Notes: a model not told the origin generated them from the sequence alone. A stretch of DNA of 64,000 nt from Telmatobacter sp. DSM 110680 (GCF_039994875.1 NZ_CP121196.1:62001-126000), one strand, 5' to 3'; shown: positions 15,264-24,381, numbered from the stretch's first letter. Made by a program: numbers and translations.

Positions 15264-16574
15264 GTGCGCGTGGCAAAGAAGTTGTCGAGGGCAGTCGTAT
15301 TTGGATTAGTGCTGAGCTCCACGATGGCGATCGCCAAGAATGCTTTCCAAGACGGAATCGGAGCCTATGCAACGGGCAAATACCGCAACATGTTTGCGGA
15401 GGATGGGCATTCACAGAAAGAGATACAAGCAAAGATTGACGCGGCGTATCAGCAACTGTTTCACGGCGACAAGCAGACTCAGGCGATTGCGTTTGACGCG
15501 GGGAGCAACGCGAATGGGCCACTAATGTATGTGACGGACTGGGCGAATCACGATGTACGGACAGAGGGCATGTCGTACGGGATGATGATCACGGTTGAGT
15601 TGGGGAAAAAAAATGAGTTCGACGCGATCTGGAATTGGGCGAAGACGTATATGTACATCGCCGATCCCAAAGTGCCCAGTTACCAGTTTTTCGCGTGGTC
15701 GTGCAAGACGGATGGAACCCACAACTCCGAGGGAGCCGCTCCGGATGGGGAATCGTATTTTGCGATGGCACTATTGTTCGCGTCGAATCGCTGGGGAGAT
15801 GGGAGAGGGATTTACGACTATCACGCTGAAGCGGAAAAACTGCTGACAGCGATGGTGCATCGGCCACTGATCACCGCGCCGGGAAAGTATGGGCCACACA
15901 CGGTGGGGCCGATGATGAATCCAGATCCTCCAATGATCCTGTTTGTGCCGGATGTGTTTGGCCAGGCATTTACGGACCCTTCCTATCATCTTCCGGCATT
16001 TTATGAGTTGTGGGCGCGATGGGGACCGAAGGAGGATCGCGCGTTCTGGGCAGAGGCGGCCGAGACGAGTCGAGTATTTTTTGTGAAGACCACCAATCCC
16101 GTGACGGGACTGGCGCCAAGTTATGCGAACTTCGATGGAACTCCGCATGTGAACCGGTTTCCGCAGTCGGGTGAATTCGGATACGACGCCTGGAGGACTG
16201 CGAGCAACTGGTCAGTCGATTGGTCGTGGTGGCACAAGGCTCCCGCAGAGCAGGATCTTAGCGATCGCATACAGAAGTTTTTCGCGTCGCAGGGTGTCGA
16301 CAAGTACGGCCCTGTGTTCACGCTGGATGGGAAAGATCTGGGCGCGACGCCGGGGCTGACGCATGAAGATCATCCGATTGGACTGATGGGAACGAACGCT
16401 GTGGCGGGGCTGGCGGCTAAAGACCGTGCGACCGAGAAGAAGTTCACGGAGGCGTTGTGGAATGCGCCGATTCCGTCGGGACAGAACCGGTATTACGATG
16501 GGATGTTGTACCTGATGAGCTTTTTGCATGTGAGCGGGGAGTTTCGGGTGTGGAAGCCGAGAACCGGGGAGTGA
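15264..16574 (+). CDS. Glycoside hydrolase family 8 enzyme, secreted
   Basis: A 436-residue GH8 enzyme, an inverting endoglucanase, xylanase or exo-oligoxylanase. After a signal peptide (residues 1-24) comes the GH8 hallmark TEGMSYGMM near residue 93, carrying the catalytic acid Glu. It is followed by PDGESYFAMALLFA and the VNRFPQSGEFGYDAWRTASN segment of the (alpha/alpha)6 barrel. Length and motifs match the reducing-end xylose-releasing exo-oligoxylanase group more than bacterial cellulose-synthase-linked BcsZ; no bcs genes are nearby. The start is GTG with GGGAGGAA 5 nt upstream. A LacI-like site precedes it. The exact substrate is not certain. Confidence 0.9.
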   Translation: MRVAKKLSRAVVFGLVLSSTMAIAKNAFQDGIGAYATGKYRNMFAEDGHSQKEIQAKIDAAYQQLFHGDKQTQAIAFDAGSNANGPLMYVTDWANHDVRTEGMSYGMMITVELGKKNEFDAIWNWAKTYMYIADPKVPSYQFFAWSCKTDGTHNSEGAAPDGESYFAMALLFASNRWGDGRGIYDYHAEAEKLLTAMVHRPLITAPGKYGPHTVGPMMNPDPPMILFVPDVFGQAFTDPSYHLPAFYELWARWGPKEDRAFWAEAAETSRVFFVKTTNPVTGLAPSYANFDGTPHVNRFPQSGEFGYDAWRTASNWSVDWSWWHKAPAEQDLSDRIQKFFASQGVDKYGPVFTLDGKDLGATPGLTHEDHPIGLMGTNAVAGLAAKDRATEKKFTEALWNAPIPSGQNRYYDGMLYLMSFLHVSGEFRVWKPRTGE

Positions 16575-16620
16575 AGGGCGGACCCTTCGCGGTGCCTATC
16601 TGTTTATTCACGGCTGCATC

Positions 16621-16647
16621 GATCGAAGGATAAGACATCCTTCGATC
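16621..16647. terminator. Hairpin between convergent genes
   Basis: The perfect 11-bp stem GATCGAAGGAT/ATCCTTCGATC with loop AAGAC lies between the GH8 gene and the convergent hydantoinase operon. It is followed by a GCTCAGGATGACAC segment shared with the dispersed repeats, so it may be a repeat remnant acting as a bidirectional terminator. Confidence 0.5.
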
Positions 16648-16742
16648 CGCTTACTCCAACTTTGTGGGGGCTCCAAGCTGCTCAGGATGACACATTATCT
16701 AATGAACTAGCTTGGTAAATGCTGGAAGCTTGCATCCGGTGT

Positions 16743-18332
16743 TCAGGAACTCGACTTGCCCCAGGCACCGCCGCCGGGGGATTCTATGCGGATGCGGGTG
16801 CTGGGTTTGAGTTCGCGGGTGCATTTGCCGGGGAGTTCTTCTTCGATGTTGTCGCGAACGATGGTGGTGTGACCCGCTGCGCCGGAGTTACCGCCATGCA
16901 GTCCCCATGGTTGTGTCTTACGCCGATCAGCGAGTAGCGTCACCTGCGCATCGCCTAGCAATTCGAGTTCGCGAACTATGCCGTCACCGCCGCAATGCTT
17001 CCCTGCTCCGCCGGAGTTCGGTCGGAGCGCGTAACGAATCATGCGGAAGGGATAGGCGTACTCGAGCGCTTCGACGGGAGTGTTGAGAGAGTTGGTCATG
17101 TGGGCGTGATGGCCGCTTGCGCCGGGGGATTGCGGCGAGGCGCCGTGGCCGCCGGCGATGGTTTCGTAGTACGTGTAAGACTGGCCGTTTCTCGGATCGA
17201 TACCGCCGATGGTGAGGTTGTTCATAGTGCCGGAACTGGCGGCGGGGATGCGATCGGGCAGTGCGGGAGCGAGAGCGCGCATGAGAGTGTCGACGATGCG
17301 CTGCGAAGTTTCAACGTTGCCGCCTGCAACAGCTGCGGGTGGACGCGCATTGACGATGGAGCCCTCGGGTGCGAGAACTTTAACGGGACGCATGAGTCCG
17401 GCGGTGGCGATGGCGCCCGGCGGCAACAGACAACGAAAAACATAGAAGACTGCCGACCAGGTGATGGCGTATACAGCGTTGATGCTGCCGGGAACCTGGG
17501 GATCAGTACCAGCGAAGTCGACGATAGCGCGGCGGCGTTTGGAATCGTTTCTGATGTTGACGCGAATGGCGATGGGGCCGGAGATTACGCCATCGTCGTC
17601 GAGAAAATCTTCAGCCTGCCACTGGCCGGCGGGCAACGAGGCCAGGACGTTTTGCATGAGGCGCTCGGAGCCGTCGAGCATGGCGCGTATTCCATTCAGC
17701 AGACGGGCGTGGCCGAAGCGGGTGACTAGTTCAAGCATGCGTGTGGCGCCGATGCGGCATGCACCGAGTTGCGCGGTGAGGTCGCCTTCGCGTTCTCTGG
17801 GAGTGCGAACGTTGGCGAGGATGGTTGCGAGAAGTTGCGAGTCCATTTTTCCGGCGCGCATGAGCTTGACCGGCGGTATGCGGATACCTTCCTGCGCAAT
17901 CTCGCGGCAGGGCCCCATGGACCCGGGATACATGCCGCCGACGTCGGCGTGGTGGGCGCGGTTGGCGATGTAGAACGCAGCGCGATTGCGGCCAGGGAAA
18001 AACACGGGAGCGACCATGGTGATGTCGGGCAGGTGGGTGCCGCCACGATAGGGATCGTTGAGCAGAGCCACATCACCGTTTTCAAGACGAAGGTCCGCTA
18101 GCACGGCGGCGACGGACATCGGCATCGAGCCTAGGTGGACAGGCATGTCGTCGCCCATCGCGATGAGGTCGCCGTCCGCGGAAAAAACAGCAGACGAATA
18201 ATCGCGGCGCTCTTTGATGTTGGGCGAGAAGGCGGTGCGGCGCAGAGCTGCACCCATTTCGACGGCGACGGAGTGGAGCGCGTGACCGATAACGGCGATT
18301 TCGGCTGGGTCGGGCTGGTGGCGCGTTGTCAT
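16743..18332 (-). CDS. hyuB: Hydantoinase B/oxoprolinase family subunit
   Basis: A 529-residue HyuB-type subunit of ATP-dependent hydantoinases, 5-oxoprolinases or acetone-carboxylase-like enzymes. Recognisable parts are the N-terminal DPAEIAVIGHALHSVAVEMG, the NDPYRGGTHLPDITMV metal-site region and the C-terminal GGGDG-type turns (NSGGAGKHCGGDGIVRELE). Its ATG overlaps the HyuA stop by 4 nt (18329-18332), so the two subunits are translated together. The complex opens cyclic amides with ATP hydrolysis. A divergent MFS transporter likely imports the substrate, but the compound is not identifiable. Confidence 0.93.
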   Translation of the reverse strand: MTTRHQPDPAEIAVIGHALHSVAVEMGAALRRTAFSPNIKERRDYSSAVFSADGDLIAMGDDMPVHLGSMPMSVAAVLADLRLENGDVALLNDPYRGGTHLPDITMVAPVFFPGRNRAAFYIANRAHHADVGGMYPGSMGPCREIAQEGIRIPPVKLMRAGKMDSQLLATILANVRTPREREGDLTAQLGACRIGATRMLELVTRFGHARLLNGIRAMLDGSERLMQNVLASLPAGQWQAEDFLDDDGVISGPIAIRVNIRNDSKRRRAIVDFAGTDPQVPGSINAVYAITWSAVFYVFRCLLPPGAIATAGLMRPVKVLAPEGSIVNARPPAAVAGGNVETSQRIVDTLMRALAPALPDRIPAASSGTMNNLTIGGIDPRNGQSYTYYETIAGGHGASPQSPGASGHHAHMTNSLNTPVEALEYAYPFRMIRYALRPNSGGAGKHCGGDGIVRELELLGDAQVTLLADRRKTQPWGLHGGNSGAAGHTTIVRDNIEEELPGKCTRELKPSTRIRIESPGGGAWGKSSS

Positions 18333-20329
18333 CCACGGACTCCTGATGTTGGGGTGAGGACGAGATTCGAGAGCGAGTCGACGGCGGCTGTCCAGTTGGC
18401 GGGCAGATAGGTGGTGGCGCTGAGTTCCGAGATGACCGCTGGGCCAGTGATGCGATTGCCGGGATGAAGAAGGGCACGGTCGTAGAGCGCAGCATTGCGC
18501 CAGCGGCCGTCCTCGAAGATGCGGTGCGTGGAGAGTTGCGCCTGGCTTGCGCCGGGCTTGCTGAGAGATGCGCGCGTGAGTCGCGGCTTCCGGGAGCGCG
18601 CGACAGCTTGAACGCGCAGGGTTACGATTTCGACCGTGCGGGTGGGGTCGGAGTATCCGTAAGATCGCGCGTGGAGGCTATGAAATTTCTCCACCGCTTT
18701 GGCGGACCAATCGACGCGGAGTTCGAAGCCCTGGCCTTGATAACGGACGTCAGCGGAACGTGTAAAGATGGGCTTTGCGTTTTCGGCTGTGAATACTGCT
18801 CGGGCATCTGCTTCAAGGTCGCTGAAGATTCTCGCGATTTGCGGGGCACCAGGCGCGAGCATGACGGTGCGCGAGAATTCGCGGCGTAGGTCGGCGTCTA
18901 GGATGCCAAGTGCGGAGAGTGCTCCGGGAGCGGCGGGAATTAGAACGCGGCGAATGCCGAGTGCCGAAGCCAGGGCGCAGGCGTGAAGCGGACCAGCACC
19001 GCCGAATGCGAGGAGCGTGAAGGCGCGCGGGTCGTGGCCGCGTTCCACGGAGACACGGCGAAGAGCTGATTCCATGCGGGCGTTAGCGACTCGTAGGATG
19101 CCCTCGGCTAGATGCTCGAGTGAGTCGAAGGATTTTGTAGGGACGGCGGAGAGCGATCTGCGTGCGCGATCTTCGTCGAGACGCATGGCACCGCCTAGGA
19201 AGTAATCGGGATGAAGACGGCCGAGGACGAGGTTGGCATCGGTGACGGTGGCCTGATCGCCACGGCCGTAGCACGCAGGACCAGGAATGGCTCCGGCGGA
19301 TTGCGGACCAACCTGCAGAGCGCCGGCGGTGTCCATCCATGCGAGAGAGCCACCGCCCGCGCCGGCGGTGTGAATGTCGAGCATGGGAACGCCGACGGGG
19401 AGACCTGCGATCTGGCCTTCAGTGCTGGTAGGCGGCTCGCGCGTTGCATCGAGGAGCGCAACGTCGGTGGAGGTTCCGCCCATATCGAAGGTGAGTATGC
19501 GATCGATGCCGGCGGAGCGAGCGACGCCGAGTGCGCCGATGACGCCTCCAGCAGGTCCGGAGAGGATGGTGCGAACAGGTTCGCGCGCGGCGGAGGCGGC
19601 AGAGAGGATTCCGCCCGAGGATTGCATGATGCTGAGGGTCGCGTTGCGTCTAGCGAGACCCCGTTCGAGGGCCTGAATATATTTTTGCAGGCGCGGAGCG
19701 AGGTAAGCGTTGAGGGCTACTGTCGATCCTCGTTCGTATTCACGAAACTCGGGGAGAACCTGGTGAGAGAGCGAGATTGGGAGGTGCAGAGATTCGAGAG
19801 CCTTGGCGACGGCTTGCTCGTGCGCCGGATTCACGAAGGAAAAGAGGAGTGAGACGGCGATGGATACAGCTTTGGATTTTCGGATGTCGCGCCAGAGATG
19901 ATCGAGCGAGAATGAGCTAGGCGCGAGGAGAACTTCGCCGTTGGGCCCGATGCGCTCGGGGATGCCAAAGCAGATGTCGGTGATGGGCGCGGGGCGATGG
20001 TGATTCCAGTCGTAGAGATCGGGGCGTGCCTGACGGGCGATGGCGAGCGTGTCTTCAAATCCTGCGGTGGTAACGAACGCAACGCGTGCGCCTTTACGTT
20101 CGAGCAGGGCGTTGGTGGCGACGGTGGTGCCGTGTCGGACTTCGACGGTCGCATGAGGAACTTGGCTCGCAATTCGGCGTACGGCTTCCAGGATGGCGCG
20201 GCTTGGATCGTCAGGTGTGGAGGGGAGCTTGAGCACGCTGATGCGGTTGCCGATGCGGTAGACGCAATCAGTGAAGGTGCCGCCGGTGTCGATGGCGATG
20301 GTGAGGTGCGGAGCCACTTCACAAAACAT
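18329..20329 (-). CDS. hyuA: Hydantoinase A/oxoprolinase family subunit
   Basis: A 666-residue HyuA-type subunit with the ATP-binding acetate/sugar-kinase-like fold: IAIDTGGTFTDCVYRIG near the N-terminus and the later phosphate-binding segment TFDMGGTSTDVALLD. Motifs RHGTTVATNALLERKG and SGPAGGVIGALG are typical. The frame is open 71 codons further upstream, but that would overlap the divergent transporter gene; the ATG at 20329 places the nucleotide-binding strand at residue 10 and is preferred. It works with HyuB downstream. The family spans 5-oxoproline, N-methylhydantoin and acetone substrates, and the sequence does not separate these by eye. Confidence 0.93.
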   Translation of the reverse strand: MFCEVAPHLTIAIDTGGTFTDCVYRIGNRISVLKLPSTPDDPSRAILEAVRRIASQVPHATVEVRHGTTVATNALLERKGARVAFVTTAGFEDTLAIARQARPDLYDWNHHRPAPITDICFGIPERIGPNGEVLLAPSSFSLDHLWRDIRKSKAVSIAVSLLFSFVNPAHEQAVAKALESLHLPISLSHQVLPEFREYERGSTVALNAYLAPRLQKYIQALERGLARRNATLSIMQSSGGILSAASAAREPVRTILSGPAGGVIGALGVARSAGIDRILTFDMGGTSTDVALLDATREPPTSTEGQIAGLPVGVPMLDIHTAGAGGGSLAWMDTAGALQVGPQSAGAIPGPACYGRGDQATVTDANLVLGRLHPDYFLGGAMRLDEDRARRSLSAVPTKSFDSLEHLAEGILRVANARMESALRRVSVERGHDPRAFTLLAFGGAGPLHACALASALGIRRVLIPAAPGALSALGILDADLRREFSRTVMLAPGAPQIARIFSDLEADARAVFTAENAKPIFTRSADVRYQGQGFELRVDWSAKAVEKFHSLHARSYGYSDPTRTVEIVTLRVQAVARSRKPRLTRASLSKPGASQAQLSTHRIFEDGRWRNAALYDRALLHPGNRITGPAVISELSATTYLPANWTAAVDSLSNLVLTPTSGVRG

Positions 20330-20372
20330 ATCAGGCACAGGCTTTCTGAATGTAGACCTGAAGCGATGAGGA

Positions 20373-21668
20373 GTGAGACGCTGGAGTTCACTCGGAACGA
20401 ATGCTGAACGGAGCTTATCCATTTCAATCAACCCAAATTTAGCGCCGGTAGTTTCGTTCCGTTGGAGCGAGGCAACGACGACGCAACGGCGGGTGGTTCT
20501 GGCGGCGTCGCTGGGGTGGATGCTGGACGCATTCGACGTCATGCTCTACTCCATTGTGCTGGCGACACTGATGCGCGCTTTCGGCATGAGCCGAACGACG
20601 GCGGGGTTGTTGAATGCGCTGACCCTGATCGCTTCCGCGCTGGGCGGGCTGTTATTTGGCGTGCTCGCGGATAGATTCGGGCGGAGGCGGATGCTGAGTG
20701 TGAGCATCCTCGTCTATTCAGTTTTCACGTTTGCGTGCGGTTTCTCGACCAGCATCACGATGCTGGCGGTATGCCGGTTTCTGCTGGGACTGGGGATGGG
20801 CGGCGAATGGAACACGGGTGCGGCGCTGGTTGCGGAGAGTTGGTCGTCGGCGCTGCGAGGACGTGCGCTGGGTATTGTGCAGAGCAGCTGGGCGGTGGGT
20901 TATGCGATCTCGGCGGTGGTGGCGGGATTGATTCTGGCCCATGCGAGTTGGCGATGGGTGTTCTTTGCGGGGATTCTGCCGGCGGGGCTGGTGTTTTGGA
21001 TTCAGAGCCATGTGCCGGAGCCGCCATTATGGAAGCGTGCTCATGCTGCACGGGCGAAGGACGAGACATGCAGTAGGCTACGCGGATCGGTGAAGGCGCT
21101 CGCGGTGCTGACGGCTACGAACACGCTGGGGATGTTCGGGTGGTGGGGATTGTTTACGTGGATTCCGGCTTACCTGGTGCTGCCGGCGGCGCAGGGCGGA
21201 CGTGGATTTGCGGCGCTAAGCCTGACGGGATTTCTGGTGACGGTGAACCTGCTGGGAATGCTGCCGGGCTATTTGCTGTTTGGGGTGTTGGCAGACAGGT
21301 TTGGCCGGAAGCGGACATTCGTCGTGTATCTGGCGGCGGCTGCATTGGCGGTTCCGCTGCTGGCGGGGGCGCGACAGCCGGGATGGATTCTTCTTTTCGC
21401 GTGCGTGGCAGCATTTTTCGGAACGGGATTCTTTACGGGATCGGGGATTATCGGGAGCGAGATTTTTCCCACGGAAAGCCGGGCTACGGCGTTGGGGATT
21501 TCGTATAACGTGGCGCGTGGATTGAGTGCGCTGGCTCCGGTGACGATTGGTGTGCTGAGCGAGCGGCATGGACTGCCGTGGGCGTTTGGGGCTAGCGCAG
21601 CGGCGTTTGCCGGGGCGGCTTGCGTGGCGTTGATGCTGCCGGAGACGCGCGGGGTGGAGTTGGCGTAG
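20373..21668 (+). CDS. MFS transporter, aromatic-acid/sialate:H+ symporter type
   Basis: A 431-residue twelve-helix major facilitator. SLGWMLDAFDVMLYSIVL begins helix 1 with the D-x-x-D pattern seen in the AAHS/sugar-acid symporters. LADRFGRRRML is the loop 2-3 signature, and FGVLADRFGRKRTF repeats it in the second half. The start is uncertain: GTG at 20373 is used; the first helix begins about 35 codons later and no strong ribosome-binding site is visible. It is divergent from hyuAB with 43 nt between starts, so the genes likely share control and the transporter probably imports the hydantoinase substrate or a related organic acid. Confidence 0.85.
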   Translation: MRRWSSLGTNAERSLSISINPNLAPVVSFRWSEATTTQRRVVLAASLGWMLDAFDVMLYSIVLATLMRAFGMSRTTAGLLNALTLIASALGGLLFGVLADRFGRRRMLSVSILVYSVFTFACGFSTSITMLAVCRFLLGLGMGGEWNTGAALVAESWSSALRGRALGIVQSSWAVGYAISAVVAGLILAHASWRWVFFAGILPAGLVFWIQSHVPEPPLWKRAHAARAKDETCSRLRGSVKALAVLTATNTLGMFGWWGLFTWIPAYLVLPAAQGGRGFAALSLTGFLVTVNLLGMLPGYLLFGVLADRFGRKRTFVVYLAAAALAVPLLAGARQPGWILLFACVAAFFGTGFFTGSGIIGSEIFPTESRATALGISYNVARGLSALAPVTIGVLSERHGLPWAFGASAAAFAGAACVALMLPETRGVELA

Positions 21669-21744
21669 GGATCGCGTCTCGTTCGGTTCTTTCTCTCATG
21701 TCTCAAGAGAGACCCAGGATGGCGGTGCTGGAGGGTGGACTCTC

Positions 21745-21790
21745 GCTTTCCCACCCATGCGACAAAGGGGTCGCATGGATGGGGCACCCA
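21745..21790 (+). repeat. Dispersed hairpin repeat, copy 3
   Basis: This has the same 13-bp stem as copies at 3532 and 5552, with loop CAAAGGGG. It follows a CCCAGGATGGCGGTGCTGG segment corresponding to the arm upstream of copy 1. Confidence 0.8.
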
Positions 21791-22042
21791 AGGTCTTGAT
21801 CGTCGGAATTCTGACGAAACAGTTCTTGTTCTAAGTGAATAGCCTCGACTGCTAGCGCAATCAGCTTGATTGCCACACTGGCTCGTCTTCGAACGTGTCA
21901 GCCGAGACACAGTCGTGTTTATCGAGACACGACCCTGATCGCAATTTCTTCCACTAAATGTCTTGTTTTCAATGCTTGGCGCATTGGCATGCGTCCTGCA
22001 ATCTCTTTCAGCGTGGCGGAACGAGATCAAGTGGGGGACGCG
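21791..22042. other. Leader region of the L,D-transpeptidase gene
   Basis: There is no gene here. The stretch contains two GAGACAC direct repeats (21904-21910 and 21924-21930) interlaced with a 7-bp stem-loop GTCGTGT/ACACGAC (21912-21933). This could be an operator or leader structure; it has no match I recognise. Confidence 0.3.
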
Positions 22043-22678
22043 ATGAACGGATTGAGCAAATGGGCGGTGACGGCGAGTGCGGCGGCGGTTCTGGGAGTGC
22101 AGGCGATGGGGCAGCAGGTTGCTGCGACGAAGACGGTCGCGGTTCCGGCCAAGCGCGTGATCGTGGTGAGCCTGGCAGACCGCAAGCTGGCGCTGGTGGA
22201 AGACGGACAAGTGAAGAAGGTCTACACCGTTGCGGTGGGCAAGCCCACGACACCGAGTCCCACCGGAACGTTCTCGATTGCACGGCGCGTCAAGAATCCC
22301 GTTTATCAGCATGAAGGCAAGACAGTGCAGCCGGGACCCGGGAATCCGGTGGGGACGCGGTGGATGGGACTGAGCGTGAAGGGCTACGGAATTCACGGGA
22401 CCAATGAACCGAAGTCGATCGGCAAAGCTGCTTCGCATGGGTGCATCCGGATGGCGAAGAAAGATCTGGAAGAGATGTACGAGCTGGTGAATGTGGGTGA
22501 CACGGTGGAGCTAGTCGGCCAGCGCAACGAAGAGACGGCGCAGTTGTTCGGCGGAGAGCAGCAGCCAGTGGTTGCGGGCACACGGGAACCGGTGATGACG
22601 GCTAGCGCAACGGCAACCCCGGCGACAGCAACGATCGCGTCAGCTACGGACGGTGTGGCGGTTACAGGCAACTGGTAG
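22043..22678 (+). CDS. L,D-transpeptidase (YkuD domain), exported
   Basis: A 211-residue protein with a signal peptide (KWAVTASAAAVLGVQAMGQQ) and a YkuD domain at about 38-155. The catalytic motif is HGTNEP followed by SHGCIRM, with the active-site cysteine in SHGC. Such enzymes make 3-3 peptidoglycan crosslinks or attach proteins to peptidoglycan. The C-terminal 50 residues are an Ala/Thr-rich tail. The frame is open upstream to 21866, but the ATG at 22043 has GGGGGAC 5 nt before it and begins the signal peptide. The following small gene and SPFH gene are on the same strand within 50 nt, suggesting an envelope-related operon. Confidence 0.9.
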   Translation: MNGLSKWAVTASAAAVLGVQAMGQQVAATKTVAVPAKRVIVVSLADRKLALVEDGQVKKVYTVAVGKPTTPSPTGTFSIARRVKNPVYQHEGKTVQPGPGNPVGTRWMGLSVKGYGIHGTNEPKSIGKAASHGCIRMAKKDLEEMYELVNVGDTVELVGQRNEETAQLFGGEQQPVVAGTREPVMTASATATPATATIASATDGVAVTGNW

Positions 22679-22727
22679 TCAGGGTCGACTGAGAGTTTTG
22701 TCCGGAACGAATGATGGGGAGGGCGCG

Positions 22728-22940
22728 ATGAGGCTGCTGGCAGATGCGATGAGCGGGATGGGGGCGGCACTGTTGCCGGTAGCGGCGGCGCTGTTGTTTG
22801 AGGAGTTGACGTTTGGCGGGCTGGTCCGGCTGTTGCTTGCTCCATGGCCGTTAGCCAGAAAACACGGGGCGCCCAGAGGCGGAATGTCGCCACGGTGCGG
22901 ACGGAAAGAGCACACCCACGTATGTGGAGGCGGAAAATGA
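22728..22940 (+). CDS. Small hydrophobic protein, 70 residues
   Basis: The protein has a hydrophobic first half (MRLLADAMSGMGAALLPVAA followed by ALLFEELTFGGLVRLLL) and a basic, Cys/His-containing tail (CGRKEHTHVCGGGK). GGGGAGGG lies 5 nt upstream of the ATG. Its TGA stop overlaps the ATG of the SPFH gene (ATGA at 22937-22940), the classic sign of translational coupling, which is the best evidence that it is real. The C-x12-C/His tail might bind metal. No family is recognised. An alternative is that it is only a leader ORF for the SPFH gene. Confidence 0.5.
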   Translation: MRLLADAMSGMGAALLPVAAALLFEELTFGGLVRLLLAPWPLARKHGAPRGGMSPRCGRKEHTHVCGGGK

Positions 22941-24280
22941 TTGCGCTGAAGACGTTGCTGATGATCACGGGAATGTTGCTGATGACGATTGCAGCGGGAA
23001 TCCCGCTGCATGGATTGTGGATGCAGATTCACTATGTGATGAAGAAGAAGTCCGGCAAGGATGGCTTGCTGTTGGAGTCGGGCGTTGTGGAGCCGGAACC
23101 TGGTCCGATTGTTTGGCGCGGACCAGTGGCTCTGGCATTGGTGGCATGTATCCCGCTGCTGATGGCGACGAGCATGGTGGTGGTACCGAGCGGGATGGGC
23201 GGCGTGCGCATCAGCCAGGTTGGCGGAACAGAACCGGGAACGTTGTATCCGGGTTTGCACTTTGTGACACCGCTGGTGGAAAGCGTACAGCTGTTTGATT
23301 TGCGCGATCACATCTTCACTGCGGGAGTAGCGGATGCAGGCACGCCCGGCATCAAGAATTCGATGACGGTGCAATCACGCGAGGGACTGAACATCGGGAT
23401 GGCGGTGACCGTTCGGTATCGCCTCGACCCAAACAAGCTGGCCAGCGTGCAGGCGCACTTGGAGCAACCGGCGGATAAACAGCTTGTACCTCCGGTGGTG
23501 GCGAGTGCGTGGCGCGAACTGGCGCCGTCGTACACGGTACGCGAGATTTTTTCGAGCAAGCGGGAAGAAGTGAGGAATAAGGCTGCAGAAATTATTACGA
23601 AGAAGCTGGGTGCGGACGGGATCGTAGTGGAAGAAGTGATGCTGGCGGACATTCAGTTGCCAGAGCAGTATGCGAAGGGTCTGGAAGGACTGCTGTTGAA
23701 AGAGCAGGAAGACGACCAGATGACTGTGGACACCGAGATCCAGCAGAAGCAGGTGAGGATTGCCGAGTTGCAGGCTGAGGCCATGGCAAAACAAAAGGAG
23801 AAGCAGGCTGAAGGCGATGCGCACTCGAGGGTGATTGAAGCCAAGGGTGAGGCGGATGCGATGCAATACACGCTGCCGCTGAAGCAGAAACAGATTGAGC
23901 AGAGCAAGCTGGAGGCGGAAGCGCGTAAGGAAGCGACTATCCAGAATGCGCAGGCAGACGCGGAAGCAAAAGTGATTGACAGCAAGGCTGAACTGCAACG
24001 GCGCAACCTGCTGGCCGATGCGGAGGCGAGTCGCATCAAGTTGATTGCCAGTGCCAATGCAGAACGGATGACGAGCGAGGCAGCGCTGTTGAACAAGTCA
24101 CCGCTGTTGATTAACAAGATCGTGGCCGAGCGACTTTCGGACAAGATCCAGGTGATGATGGTGCCGTCGGACGGAAAGTTCTTCTTTGCGAACGATGTGT
24201 TCAAGAGCATGGCAAATGCGCCGGTGGTGAAGCAGGAGATGGATTCAGAGTCGGAGGTTGGACCGAAAAGTGGGCATTGA
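22937..24280 (+). CDS. SPFH/Band 7 (prohibitin-like) membrane protein
   Basis: A 447-residue protein with two N-terminal membrane segments (about 5-25 and 62-82) and an SPFH domain (about 80-270: VVVPSGMGGVRISQVGG, MTVQSREGLNIGMAVTVRYRL). A long charged coiled coil (270-400) carries repeated EA/EAE motifs, and the tail is polar. It resembles prohibitin/HflC-type scaffolds more than the flotillin at 11030. The ATG at 22937 is chosen for its GGAGG ribosome-binding site and 4-nt overlap with the upstream small gene; the frame is open further upstream. A terminator follows at 24297. Confidence 0.9.
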   Translation: MIALKTLLMITGMLLMTIAAGIPLHGLWMQIHYVMKKKSGKDGLLLESGVVEPEPGPIVWRGPVALALVACIPLLMATSMVVVPSGMGGVRISQVGGTEPGTLYPGLHFVTPLVESVQLFDLRDHIFTAGVADAGTPGIKNSMTVQSREGLNIGMAVTVRYRLDPNKLASVQAHLEQPADKQLVPPVVASAWRELAPSYTVREIFSSKREEVRNKAAEIITKKLGADGIVVEEVMLADIQLPEQYAKGLEGLLLKEQEDDQMTVDTEIQQKQVRIAELQAEAMAKQKEKQAEGDAHSRVIEAKGEADAMQYTLPLKQKQIEQSKLEAEARKEATIQNAQADAEAKVIDSKAELQRRNLLADAEASRIKLIASANAERMTSEAALLNKSPLLINKIVAERLSDKIQVMMVPSDGKFFFANDVFKSMANAPVVKQEMDSESEVGPKSGH

Positions 24281-24296
24281 CGCAAAGGGGTGGCAG

Positions 24297-24324
24297 AAGA
24301 GGCGCAGCGGGAGCTGCGCTTCTT
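24297..24324 (+). terminator. Stem-loop terminator after the SPFH gene
   Basis: AAGAGGCGCAGC pairs with GCTGCGCTTCTT (12 bp, one G-U) around a GGGA loop, 17 nt after the stop. There is no long T-run. Confidence 0.65.
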
Positions 24325-24381
24325 CATTACCAGCAGGACACTTGGCAGTGCGGATTCACGGACGCACTTAGCCGCAAACGA

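Noticed and set aside
20330..20542. 71-residue N-terminal extension of HyuA
   Set aside because: It would overlap the divergent transporter gene and precede the nucleotide-binding strand by 80 residues, unlike the family.
22653..22727. Upstream extension of the 70-residue small gene
   Set aside because: It overlaps the end of the transpeptidase gene and bypasses the GGGGAGGG-supported ATG at 22728.
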